Positions 23,841-29,993 are shown, numbered from the stretch's first letter. The stretch is DNA of 33,295 bases from a virus (IMGVR_UViG_3300030328_002917:1-33295), one strand, 5' to 3'. Numbers and translations are program-made. Notes: generated by a model from the sequence alone, not told the origin.

Positions 23841-24222
23841 AGTCGTCTTTAGGCATGATTAGAAACCCCTGAACGCCCGCTGTTTGCTGGGCATCTATGC
23901 GTTTCTCAAACTCATCTAAAAGACTTGCTTCGTTGGTGTACAGTTTAGTGATAGCGCCCACAAATTGAGGGAACTCTGTTTGGAAGGCTGAAGCAAACTC
24001 AGCAAGGACGTCGTCTTTTATCTCGACTCCGTCATCGCGGAATGCCCAGCCCCATGTTTTATAGTCCTCTCCGAACCATATGATGCCCTTCATGTCATTA
24101 TTATCCATGAATTCCATCTTACGGTCAGCCGACTGCTCAAGGAAGTTCTTTCCTGAGTCATTGGATTCGGGCTTCTCATACCCTGCGAAGGATATGAGCC
24201 ACCCGTTTTGGTTGTCTAACAT
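23839..24222 (-). CDS. Hypothetical protein (127 aa)
   Basis: Contains a mixed, aromatic-rich sequence (LISFAGYEKPESNDSGKN, IIWFGEDYKTWGWAF) with a helical, acidic second half (LAEFASAFQTEFPQFVGAI). No motif recognised. Its start follows a long leader hairpin (24243-24280). Confidence 0.6.
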   Translation of the reverse strand: MLDNQNGWLISFAGYEKPESNDSGKNFLEQSADRKMEFMDNNDMKGIIWFGEDYKTWGWAFRDDGVEIKDDVLAEFASAFQTEFPQFVGAITKLYTNEASLLDEFEKRIDAQQTAGVQGFLIMPKDD

Positions 24223-24242
24223 AGGTATTTACTTTCTAAGCC

Positions 24243-24281
24243 CAAGCAGGGCACCCAGTGTTGAGTGCCCTGCTGTTGGGC
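24243..24281 (-). terminator. Long spacer hairpin (stem 6 + 9 bp)
   Basis: GCCCAA plus GCAGGGCAC on one side pairs with GTGCCCTGC plus TTGGGC on the other, with one 2-nt bulge and a 10-nt loop: the longest stem among these spacers. No U-tract follows in minus-strand RNA. It is located between the heptad repeat after one stop codon and the leader of the next gene. Confidence 0.5.
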
Positions 24282-24297
24282 GTTGGGTTTTGGGTTA
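24275..24297 (+). repeat. Heptanucleotide repeat at a stop codon
   Basis: GTTGGGC, GTTGGGT and TTTGGGT run in register into the stop codon (24295-24297) of the 137-residue gene; in mRNA this is UAA followed by C/A-rich heptads. Confidence 0.75.
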
Positions 24298-24708
24298 GAG
24301 TAACTCTCTTATGTCGTCAACTGTGAAGCTAACGTGCCTAGAGCGAAACTCTGAGCCTACGTGTTGTGGGATGTAACAAGCCGCGTAGCTTGCAACCTTG
24401 TCGAAGTCTGGTGCAACTATGCTCAACTTCTTGGCAATGTTGAGAGTGGCATTATCCCACTCATTGACTAACTCCATGTAGTTGGAGTGGCGGTCAGGAA
24501 ATTCCCGCCGCAACAGGTAGTCATTCACGGGTAGCCCCAACTCCTTGAGGTCATCCTTGGCCATCTTAGCAAGGATGTTGTGCTTCCCACGATATTCCTG
24601 CGCTTCCTGTAGGGTGTTAAACCACACAGTAAGGTTGTCAGGATATTCAGACTCACGTATATACTGAGGCTCAAACCCCCAGTATGTATGCTCTATTGGT
24701 TCTTTCAT
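24295..24708 (-). CDS. Hypothetical protein (137 aa)
   Basis: Basic/aromatic first half (EHTYWGFEPQYIRESEY, VWFNTLQEAQEYRGKHN) and a helical second half ending DDIRELL. The start sits in a shifted version of the same context (CATACCTAAGTTATG). No family recognised. Confidence 0.6.
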   Translation of the reverse strand: MKEPIEHTYWGFEPQYIRESEYPDNLTVWFNTLQEAQEYRGKHNILAKMAKDDLKELGLPVNDYLLRREFPDRHSNYMELVNEWDNATLNIAKKLSIVAPDFDKVASYAACYIPQHVGSEFRSRHVSFTVDDIRELL

Positions 24709-24762
24709 AACTTAGGTATGTTGTGCCCTCGCTTGTTGATAGGGGGAGGGCATTCCCTTAGT

Positions 24763-24783
24763 GTTGGGTGTTGGGTGTTGGGT
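24763..24783 (+). repeat. Heptanucleotide (GTTGGGT) repeat at a stop codon
   Basis: Three perfect GTTGGGT heptads end at the stop codon (24783-24785) of the basic 86-residue gene. Together with an upstream G-run (GGGGGAGGG) they give four G3 tracts on the plus strand. Confidence 0.8.
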
Positions 24784-25043
24784 TACTTGCGTTGGGAACG
24801 CTTTGCCTTCACCGCAGCCTTCCTCTCCTTCTTGGAAAGGGAGAGCTTATCTTTCTTTGGAGAGGACTCCTTCATCTCTTTGCTATACTTAGCAACGAGC
24901 CTGAGGACCTTCTCCATGTGTCCGGGGGAAGCCTCAGTAAACTGAGATGCTTCCTCTACGATTTTAGCCAGCTCCTCGGTGGAGGTGGCTTTCTTGATAC
25001 GGGTAAAGCACCCGTCGTTGGTGTTTATGGTTAATGTAGCCAT
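24783..25043 (-). CDS. Small basic-tailed protein (86 aa)
   Basis: Helical middle (TSTEELAKIVEEASQF, MEKVLRLVAKYSKEMKE) followed by a strongly Lys-rich C-terminus (SLSKKERKAAVKAKRSQRK), typical of nucleic-acid-binding tails. No family recognised. The start is preceded by the GCCCCC hairpin at 25076. Confidence 0.6.
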   Translation of the reverse strand: MATLTINTNDGCFTRIKKATSTEELAKIVEEASQFTEASPGHMEKVLRLVAKYSKEMKESSPKKDKLSLSKKERKAAVKAKRSQRK

Positions 25044-25075
25044 ATGTATTTTTGGTTTATTAGGTTTAATTAAGT

Positions 25076-25098
25076 GCCCCCTGTTCAGGGGAGGGGGC
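25076..25098 (-). terminator. GCCCCCT/AGGGGGC spacer hairpin
   Basis: GCCCCCT (25076-25082) pairs with AGGGGGC (25092-25098). Inner CCCCTG/CAGGGG repeats allow an alternative stem. It lies 15 bases after the stop of the 215-residue gene. Confidence 0.5.
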
Positions 25099-25112
25099 GA
25101 CCCCGTGGTTGT

Positions 25113-25760
25113 TTAGCAACAGCTTTTAGCTAAGCGACGCTCGCCATTCAGGTACTTGTTTCGCAGGATTTCCATATGATCCTCAATGGGCCTGATGATC
25201 TTTTCGATCAAAGGCTCAAGATTATCAATGAAACTGCTAAACGCGGCCTCTCCATGTCCCTCGGCAATAAGCCTACGGGCGTGTGTGTACTGTTGGAATA
25301 TCACCGTAGCGAGTGTTCCACTCTGGTAGTCCCCGAATGGGTGCTTCATTGTGGAATTACGCGAGGCGTATACGTTGTAGTAGTTAAGACCACTGAAGGC
25401 CTCGTCTACCATTAGGTGCAAGGCGTGTGCCTCTTCCTCAGCCTGCTTGAGCGCAGGCAGCTTCTCCTTGTTGATCAAAGATTCAAAGAGAACCTTTGTG
25501 TAAGGAGCCCCACAGTCCATCGACGCCCAGTTACTCTTGGAGTAAGGGCTCTCAGGCCTCCCCATCTTTGCCTCAGAGAAGTCCTCGTAGAGGCGCTCAA
25601 TGGAGTGATATGGGTGGAACCACACGCGCGGATGCGCAGGGTGCACGTAGGATTTCTCGGCCACTTGCAGCTTGGTAACCACAATGTCGAGAACAGTCGC
25701 GTGCAGCTCCTTATAGAGCTGCCTGCGAGTTTCGCTGTTGTTTAGGGCTTTTTTAGCCAT
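25113..25760 (-). CDS. Hypothetical protein (215 aa)
   Basis: The ATG at 25760 (MAKKALNNSETRR) is preferred over one 33 bases upstream because it carries the AUACCUAUG context and the type 2 leader. The protein has a helical N-terminus, an aromatic/His-rich middle (SYVHPAHPRVWFHPYHS, SKSNWASMDCG) and a helical second half (KQAEEEAHALHLMVDEAF) ending in KSCC. The His-rich middle could bind metal but no catalytic pattern is clear. Confidence 0.65.
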   Translation of the reverse strand: MAKKALNNSETRRQLYKELHATVLDIVVTKLQVAEKSYVHPAHPRVWFHPYHSIERLYEDFSEAKMGRPESPYSKSNWASMDCGAPYTKVLFESLINKEKLPALKQAEEEAHALHLMVDEAFSGLNYYNVYASRNSTMKHPFGDYQSGTLATVIFQQYTHARRLIAEGHGEAAFSSFIDNLEPLIEKIIRPIEDHMEILRNKYLNGERRLAKSCC

Positions 25761-25768
25761 AGGTATGT

Positions 25769-25810
25769 AATTGGCTCTTTTAAGACCAGCCAAGTCTGTT
25801 TGGTTTGGTT
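25769..25810 (-). promoter_or_regulatory. Conserved 5' leader, type 2 (copy 2)
   Basis: 42 bases identical to 23799-23840, with the same small hairpin and C/A-rich approach, just before AUACCUAUG at 25760. Confidence 0.7.
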
Positions 25811-25827
25811 GGGTCTCTTGACCCCTC

Positions 25828-25863
25828 CTGCCAACGAGAAGCCCGAAGGCTCCCCGCTGGCAG
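25828..25863 (-). ncRNA. Structured intergenic RNA element with C(UUCG)G loop (copy A)
   Basis: CTGCCA (25828-25833) pairs with TGGCAG (25858-25863); inside, AGCC (25840-25843) pairs with GGCT (25848-25851) around a loop reading UUCG in minus-strand RNA. The element at 26816-26847 keeps the same outer frame but swaps the closing A-U for U-A, preserving the pair. It lies between gene 25915-26136 and gene 25113-25760, with a GCCCCCT hairpin (25870-25892) beside it. Confidence 0.55.
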
Positions 25864-25869
25864 ACTGGG

Positions 25870-25892
25870 GCCCCCTTTTCAGGGCAGGGGGC
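25870..25892 (-). terminator. GCCCCCT/AGGGGGC spacer hairpin
   Basis: GCCCCCT (25870-25876) pairs with AGGGGGC (25886-25892); same stem sequence as at 25076, after the stop at 25915. Confidence 0.5.
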
Positions 25893-25914
25893 GGTCCCGT
25901 GAGGTTACAGGTGA

Positions 25915-26136
25915 TTACTCACACCCATACATGTGGAGGGAGGGGGAGAAGCCGATGCGATCTATGAGCTGCTCGCGCAGGGCACATACATCAACAGGCT
26001 TTTCCATGGTGTCCACCTCTCCCTTGGGGAGGACGAACACACAACCATCCACTTCTACCATGGCGTCTCCTGAAGGAAGCACTTCCATTGAGGGAGTGCT
26101 GGAGGGCCATTCCGTTCTAGTTTCGAAGTTAGGCAT
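25915..26136 (-). CDS. Small hypothetical protein (73 aa)
   Basis: A Pro/Ser-rich N-terminus (RTEWPSSTPSMEVLPSGD) leads to a strand-rich middle (MVEVDGCVFVLPKGEVD) and a helical end. It contains two Cys. No family recognised; consistent spacing and hairpins at both ends support it. Confidence 0.55.
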   Translation of the reverse strand: MPNFETRTEWPSSTPSMEVLPSGDAMVEVDGCVFVLPKGEVDTMEKPVDVCALREQLIDRIGFSPSLHMYGCE

Positions 26137-26141
26137 TTGTC

Positions 26142-26363
26142 TTACTTGTTGGTTCCGTTAGAGTTACCGACGTTATCAAACGCCGCCGACATACAACCGA
26201 AGGAGCCACCTTGGCGGCTCTTCCGGTTGTTGAATGAATTGACGCGTGCCTGTTCTTCAGCACGGTCAATGTCTTCTTGGGAGTAGTTACCCCCAAGTAT
26301 CTCGTTAGATGCCCGCATTGTGTCTGGGTCACAGGCACGACGGGTGTTTTTGTGTTTAGCCAT
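26142..26363 (-). CDS. Small hypothetical protein (73 aa)
   Basis: MAKHKNTRRACDPDTMRAS followed by an acidic helix (SQEDIDRAEEQARVN) and an Asn/Ser/Gly-rich C-terminus. The chosen frame matches the spacing of its neighbours and starts after a GCCCCC hairpin. No family recognised. Confidence 0.55.
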   Translation of the reverse strand: MAKHKNTRRACDPDTMRASNEILGGNYSQEDIDRAEEQARVNSFNNRKSRQGGSFGCMSAAFDNVGNSNGTNK

Positions 26364-26380
26364 AGCTATTGGTATAGATT

Positions 26381-26403
26381 GCCCCCTCTCAAGGGTGGGG
26401 GGC
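26381..26403 (-). terminator. GCCCCC/GGGGGC spacer hairpin
   Basis: GCCCCC (26381-26386) pairs with GGGGGC (26398-26403), with an inner CCCT/AGGG alternative. It lies between stop 26420 and start 26363. Confidence 0.5.
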
Positions 26404-26419
26404 GTTACCCTAGGACACC

Positions 26420-26746
26420 TCAGCTCTTCTTCCGGGTGAAGGGGAGGATACGGCGGAGGAAGGACTCAGCCTTCTTTTCTTCCGTGCTGGTCACGTCGGT
26501 GACCTTCGCAAGCTTCACAGGCTCCTTGCCCATGTTTGTAGCCAGCTGGTGACGCCTACGCATCATCTCAGCCCTGTAGTTGGCCTGCTCCTTGGCCAGT
26601 GCCTTACGCTCCCGGATAGCCCGGAGCTTCTCAGCCTTGTCCTTGTCCCTGTTTTCCTGCACCTTCCGCTTGGCGACGATGCGCCTAGCAGCCTTCTTTT
26701 CACCAACGCGCACAGCGTGCTGGTTCTGTTGGGTTTTTGTTCTCAT
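26420..26746 (-). CDS. Basic coiled-coil protein (108 aa)
   Basis: Highly Lys/Arg-rich, with long helical stretches (EKKAARRIVAKRKVQENRD, KAEKLRAIRERKALAKEQA) and a C-terminal basic/Phe end (RRILPFTRKKS). It probably binds nucleic acid. The start has the AUACCUAUG context; its first codons MRTKT match those of the Gp88-like gene at 14431. Confidence 0.6.
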   Translation of the reverse strand: MRTKTQQNQHAVRVGEKKAARRIVAKRKVQENRDKDKAEKLRAIRERKALAKEQANYRAEMMRRRHQLATNMGKEPVKLAKVTDVTSTEEKKAESFLRRILPFTRKKS

Positions 26747-26765
26747 AGGTATCTATGGTTTTTGC

Positions 26766-26787
26766 CGGGGGGCTCGGTTCCCGGCGG
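26766..26787. terminator. GC hairpin in spacer
   Basis: GCCGGG pairs with CCCGGC across about 10 bases, shortly before the ATG of the basic protein in minus-strand RNA. It is followed by T-rich sequence on the plus strand and A-rich sequence in the minus-strand RNA, so it is not a clear minus-strand terminator. Confidence 0.35.
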
Positions 26788-26815
26788 GTATTTTATTTAG
26801 TTTAATAAGCCCATC

Positions 26816-26847
26816 CTGCCTACGGAGAATCTCTCCCCCATAGGCAG
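26816..26847 (-). ncRNA. Structured intergenic RNA element (copy B)
   Basis: CTGCCT (26816-26821) pairs with AGGCAG (26842-26847), with GGAGA (26824-26828) and TCTCC (26832-26836) forming an inner stem around three bases. The framework CCTGCC-ACG-AGAA...CCCC...GGCAGACTGG is shared with 25828-25863, but the stem bases differ while staying paired, which is the signature of a selected RNA structure. Confidence 0.55.
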
Positions 26848-26861
26848 ACTGGACCCATTAT

Positions 26862-26889
26862 GTTGGGTGTTGGGTGTTGGATGTTGGGT
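26862..26889 (+). repeat. Heptanucleotide (GTTGGGT) repeat at a stop codon
   Basis: Four heptads (GTTGGGT, GTTGGGT, GTTGGAT, GTTGGGT) end at the stop codon of the 124-residue gene (26889-26891). Confidence 0.8.
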
Positions 26890-27263
26890 TAGTTACAGCA
26901 CGTATCCTCCTCCTCGTACTCGTCATTTGTAGTCAGAAAGCCCGATTCCTCAAGCTTTGTCAGGACTCTGTTGTGCATGTCTTCAAACTCATATTTACTG
27001 GTATTCGTGTAAATATGGGGGCTTGCCATGCGCTGGAGTTCGGCAATGTCTCCGAGGAGTTCCCTTATGGCTGGGATCCTCTTATTCGCGCCGTCCACCA
27101 TCCACTGAGTTTCTACAATCTCTTGCGCTAACGCGTCAAGGTCTGTAGACCCGTCAGTGGGACAATTCCGTAAGTGCCGGAGGTGACATTCGTTCTCACG
27201 AAGCTCTCCCCGGCACTCTACGAGCTGCTGGTTCAGTTCATCTTTACATTCATCTATTGTCAT
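26889..27263 (-). CDS. Hypothetical protein, Cys-rich ends (124 aa)
   Basis: A helical, charged protein beginning MTIDECKDELNQQLVECRG and containing CHLRHLRNC; it ends EEEDTCCN. The N-terminal C-x8-C and H/C-rich segment (about 19-34) could form a small metal site, but spacing is not that of a known zinc finger. Start context is a variant (AACCUAUG). No family recognised. Confidence 0.6.
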   Translation of the reverse strand: MTIDECKDELNQQLVECRGELRENECHLRHLRNCPTDGSTDLDALAQEIVETQWMVDGANKRIPAIRELLGDIAELQRMASPHIYTNTSKYEFEDMHNRVLTKLEESGFLTTNDEYEEEDTCCN

Positions 27264-27380
27264 AGGTTTATTATGTTTTGGTATAGTTGCCGGGATGGCC
27301 TCCCAGCGGGGGTTTGTCCAAGTGTAAGGACATTGAGGAGGCCCACATCGCTTGCGTGATAGTGGGCCCCCGTGATGTCA
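27264..27380 (-). promoter_or_regulatory. Spacer with two hairpins
   Basis: TGTCC (27315-27319) pairs with GGACA (27328-27332), and GGCCCAC (27340-27346) with GTGGGCC (27362-27368). No gene fits this interval. Confidence 0.4.
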
Positions 27381-27674
27381 CTACTCGTGGTTGGGGCCTC
27401 GGTAATGAACGGTATCGTATCCGATACGCTTCAGGGCTGCATGGCTGAGCTTGGACTTGGTCTGGTAAACAATGCCGACATTGGTCATAGACAATCCCTT
27501 GCTGGCATTATAACCAGTCCAGCCGCTCGGCTGTACATCCCGGCGGTCCTTGACCTCGCCCTCCTTGCGCTTCTTCGCCTCAAAGCGTGCGACAGCTAGT
27601 TTCTGCCGTGCTTCGGGAGATAGAGACAAGAGGTGTGGGCTAAGAGTCCGCCTCTTCTTATTACGTTTAGACAT
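27381..27674 (-). CDS. Basic hypothetical protein (97 aa)
   Basis: Very basic N-terminus (MSKRNKKRRTLSPHLLSLS), a helical Lys-rich middle (RFEAKKRKEGEVKDRRD) and a Gly/Tyr-rich C-terminal half (SGWTGYNASKGLSMTNVGIVYQT). Likely a nucleic-acid-associated protein. It is the first gene downstream of the large structured RNA region on the same strand; the RNA could be its very long 5' leader or an independent transcript. Confidence 0.6.
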   Translation of the reverse strand: MSKRNKKRRTLSPHLLSLSPEARQKLAVARFEAKKRKEGEVKDRRDVQPSGWTGYNASKGLSMTNVGIVYQTKSKLSHAALKRIGYDTVHYRGPNHE

Positions 27675-27689
27675 AATGGTTCATGGTTA

Positions 27690-28905
27690 AGGTTAGAATG
27701 GTATGGGGGTTTGAAATTGGATTAGCGATGTTGCTAAATCGGTTATGCAACGCTCCTGTTCTGGAGTCCGTTGCGGTGTAAGGTTTGTGTATCCTAGACC
27801 GCACCCAATCGCGGCCGTCACCTCTGCTTGTATTGACGGTAGTCTAAGCAGAACTCAACTCTTCTTTACCCGTAGATCGTCATTACCAGTCGTTTCGTCC
27901 TTCGGTAATGCCCCTCAGTGCCCTGTAGATGCAGGGATCCCCAACGTTGGGTGTTGGGTTCCGGGTGTTGAGTATTGGGTGCGGGTGGTTAGGATCACAC
28001 ATCATCCACCTTGGATGATGTCAACTGCACTACTATCGTGCAGGTTAAGGTTATGTTCGTGCCGACCATGGAAGCAAACCAAACTTCCGTTCATCAACGC
28101 CAAGCGGGTCTTTCCCGCCTAAAGGCTAATTGATCCGTATACTAGCTGAATCATCTCTCCCCAGAGATGACGCCACTTTTCCTGAGTCGCCTAGCGACTG
28201 TAACCCCGTCTAAGGGCCAGGAGGCGTAGAGTATTCACGCCTAGACAAGCATAGTAGGACTAAGGAGACACACGGTTCCCTACCCAGAGCGTATTCCAAC
28301 GCCCAAAGAACTTAAATCCTAAGTCCAATGCTTCTTCCACAATGGCACTCCCTTGCAAGGCTTCGCGGGATGCTACGCCTCTAGGCTTTGCTTAGTGTGC
28401 TCAGTCGCACGTGATAGTGACGTGCGAAAGGTGGGTTATGGAGGATGTCCAATCCCTTGATTGTGAGTTTGAACTGTGAGCACGCAATGGCTCTCCGTAG
28501 AGTTCTCCGGGGCAGGTAGATGGATCAACAATACCTCCATAGCAACGCCTATGAGGTTGTAGAGTTAATTGCAACGTTTGGTGTTTGTTAGGGTCGAAAA
28601 GTCCTAGCCAACACTCAAAGCCGAGGTTTCCCTACAGCTCCGCCCCAATACCTCCGCTTCCAAGGTCATGCAGTGTTGTATCGCGCGTAATCCATGCCCA
28701 ACCCGGCTCGCGTGATAGGGTTCCCCTATACAGGCCGAATGGCAGTTCAAAACTCAGGTTCTGTAAGTTCTCAAGGTTTCGCTAATCAATCCCGGTTAGA
28801 CTTATCCGGCTGGGATGATTGCGCTAGTGGGGGCAATCGCCCGGTAATGCTTTCCGCATTCCACTGGTCAAGCGCTGACGTATCAACGGGAATCTTGACA
28901 ACAAA
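27690..28905 (-). ncRNA. Candidate large structured noncoding RNA (about 1.2 kb)
   Basis: No convincing protein frame runs through this 1.2 kb, but inverted repeats fill it. Clear stems (plus-strand coordinates): 27747-27774, 27823-27829/27846-27852, 27881-27887/27904-27910, 27999-28007/28013-28021 (9 bp), 28025-28030/28038-28043, 28104-28118, 28151-28158/28163-28170 (8 bp, loop 4), 28185-28190/28194-28199, 28222-28227/28237-28242, 28405-28412/28420-28427 (8 bp), 28538-28553, 28581-28592/28603-28614 (12 bp, one mismatch), 28680-28687/28709-28716, 28817-28822/28833-28838 and 28846-28860. Hairpin loops are purine-rich on the minus strand (GGAAA, AAAGA, GGGG), the usual sign of the transcribed sense. 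A terminator at 28906-28935 ends the upstream gene. A heptad array (27946-27980) lies inside. Size and setting recall phage-borne GOLLD/ROOL-class RNAs, without a verified match. No tRNA is evident. Confidence 0.65.
27946..27980 (+). repeat. Degenerate heptanucleotide repeat inside the candidate RNA
   Basis: Five in-register heptads (GTTGGGT, GTTGGGT, TCCGGGT, GTTGAGT, ATTGGGT), the same unit as after the stop codons at 24783 and 26889, here not near a gene end. A 12-bp palindrome CCCAACGTTGGG (27940-27951) overlaps the first unit. Confidence 0.7.
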
Positions 28906-28935
28906 AAGGGGTGAACCGTTTCCGGTTCACCCCTT
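28899..28935 (-). terminator. Strong rho-independent terminator, minus strand
   Basis: A perfect 13-bp stem, AAGGGGTGAACCG (28906-28918) with CGGTTCACCCCTT (28923-28935), has a loop that reads GAAA in minus-strand RNA. The stem is followed by UUUGUUG, giving a run of five U with the stem end. It ends the transcript of the gene at 28960-29250. Confidence 0.9.
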
Positions 28936-28959
28936 GCCATAGTGGCGTTTCAGTTTGCT

Positions 28960-29250
28960 TTACTTGGTAGCAGTCTTATCCAGCTGGGTAACGACTTCCT
29001 GTGCCGACTCAAGCGCCTTGAACAAGGCGCTAACTGGGGCAATATCACTGGCCTTAAAGCCCGCATCACGGCAAGCCTTGAATCCAATGAACTTGAAACC
29101 GTCTCCATGCTTACCCTTCTTCCGGGCAATGCCTTTGGCCTGTATACCCTTGACTGGGGCAATCATGTCCTTGGTTTCAGTTTTCTCTGCTACGATATTG
29201 ATATTGCTTTCAATATCATTTACTACGTTTTGTGCTTTTTCGCTTTTCAT
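28960..29250 (-). CDS. Small basic hypothetical protein
   Basis: 96 residues from the ATG at 29250 (MKSEKAQNVVNDIESN). A TTG start at 29286 would add 12 residues. The protein is Lys-rich with a Gly-containing middle (GIQAKGIARKKGKHGDGFKFIGFKACRDAGFK split across two strands) and a helical end (ALFKALESAQEVVTQLDK). No family recognised. A promoter whose -10 overlaps this ATG (29249-29254) would make a transcript starting inside the frame; then the next ATG (residue 29, MIAPVKG) would be the start. The strong terminator shows it forms its own transcription unit. Confidence 0.65.
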   Translation of the reverse strand: MKSEKAQNVVNDIESNINIVAEKTETKDMIAPVKGIQAKGIARKKGKHGDGFKFIGFKACRDAGFKASDIAPVSALFKALESAQEVVTQLDKTATK

Positions 29251-29276
29251 TATATATAGGACGCTACTAGCGTCAA
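29249..29276 (-). promoter_or_regulatory. Sigma70-like promoter with embedded operator palindrome
   Basis: On the minus strand TTGACG (29276-29271) and a perfect TATAAT (29254-29249) are separated by 16 bases. A 15-bp palindrome GACGCTA-C-TAGCGTC (29260-29274, plus strand) overlaps the -35 end and fills most of the spacer, a typical repressor site. The -10 overlaps the start codon of the gene at 29250. Confidence 0.6.
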
Positions 29277-29392
29277 TATAGTGCAAACCTAGAAAACCGG
29301 AACACCACCACGGGGGGAGGGGGGTGTCCCCGCGCGACGCGCGTGACAGGGAATGATGGTATGTAAAATTTTCCGGGATTTATACCCTATAC

Positions 29393-29403
29393 GTATTTAA
29401 TAC
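29393..29403. repeat. Palindrome GTATTTAATAC (left copy)
   Basis: The 11-bp palindrome GTATTTAATAC occurs here, upstream of the lone plus-strand gene, and again at 30062-30072 just downstream of it. The downstream copy extends to 17 bp. The surrounding 29287-29441 also has a CGCGCG-A-CGCGCG repeat (29331-29343) and a G-run, but no clear plus-strand promoter. Confidence 0.5.
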
Positions 29404-29441
29404 CCCTACACACCCTAAGACCCTACCAATAGAGTAATTGT

Positions 29442-29993
29442 GTGCTAAATTTACTCATGGGACTTGGCGAACAATCAAACAAATTTAAACTCAGCCCTTC
29501 CGGGTATAAAAAGAATCAAAAATCTTGGTCCCAGAAGTGGGAGGATCGGGCGTCGCGTGCAGGACCCGGATCAGAACATCTAATGGGCCCTCCTCCGGGC
29601 ATTCCTGTAGGGAGAACTGGTGGGGGAACAAAACCTGCAGGGTTAGGAGATCTCGACGAGGGTAAACTATTCCCCCATCAATGGTGGACTAAACAACACG
29701 AAGCTAAATACCGACTAGGTCAAATGGGGGCTAGAGGAAACCCATTAAGGCCGAAGCACGGCGCAGCCCCTTCCAGACCTTTGGGAGGGCCTAGGGATCT
29801 AAGTCTCCTACTCGGAACTACCGTGGGGCGTGAAATATACACAGAAGAGGCCGAAAAAGAGCGAGCCCAACGTGAACACGACCTAAACCTCCAAAACCTA
29901 AAAGCCCTCGAAAACGAACCGCGCGTTGAGCAGGAGATGGATCGACTGAAGCGGAGGATGCAATTAAAACACTTTAGAGACACAACAAGCTGA
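29442..29993 (+). CDS. Hypothetical protein on the plus strand (183 aa)
   Basis: From a GTG at 29442, or an ATG at 29457 (MGLGEQSNKF). The first two-thirds are Gly/Pro/Arg-rich with low complexity (SEHLMGPPPGIPVGRTGGGT, GAAPSRPLGGPRDL); the last third is a charged helix (EEAEKERAQREHDLNLQNL) ending basic. No family is recognised; the composition resembles disordered virion or scaffold-like proteins. It stands alone on the plus strand between two minus-strand blocks, bracketed by copies of GTATTTAATAC. Confidence 0.6.
   Translation: MLNLLMGLGEQSNKFKLSPSGYKKNQKSWSQKWEDRASRAGPGSEHLMGPPPGIPVGRTGGGTKPAGLGDLDEGKLFPHQWWTKQHEAKYRLGQMGARGNPLRPKHGAAPSRPLGGPRDLSLLLGTTVGREIYTEEAEKERAQREHDLNLQNLKALENEPRVEQEMDRLKRRMQLKHFRDTTS

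Noticed and set aside
26129-26338. A 69-residue minus-strand frame overlapping the small gene at 26142
   Set aside because: Same interval in another frame, with Thr/Val/Arg-rich composition and no hairpin-spaced start.
27745-28122. A 125-residue plus-strand frame in the hairpin-rich region
   Set aside because: Arg/Cys/Ser-rich composition without any motif, no ribosome binding site, and it crosses several stems and the heptad array; the RNA reading explains the sequence better.
27690-28905. Group I or group II intron, tmRNA or RNase P RNA
   Set aside because: Flanking genes are complete, so nothing is interrupted; I did not see a tmRNA 3' acceptor end or the conserved RNase P core sequences. 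Only a model search could settle it fully.
28694-28942. An 82-residue plus-strand frame at the right end of the hairpin region
   Set aside because: It runs across several stems and into the terminator; composition is not protein-like.
28942-29281. Plus-strand frames of 105 and 108 residues opposite the gene at 28960
   Set aside because: The minus-strand gene has a promoter-like site, a normal Lys-rich composition and its own terminator.
29343-29369. Plus-strand promoter GTGACA-15-TAAAAT before the lone plus-strand gene
   Set aside because: The spacing of 15 bases is short and both boxes are imperfect; kept only as a weak possibility.
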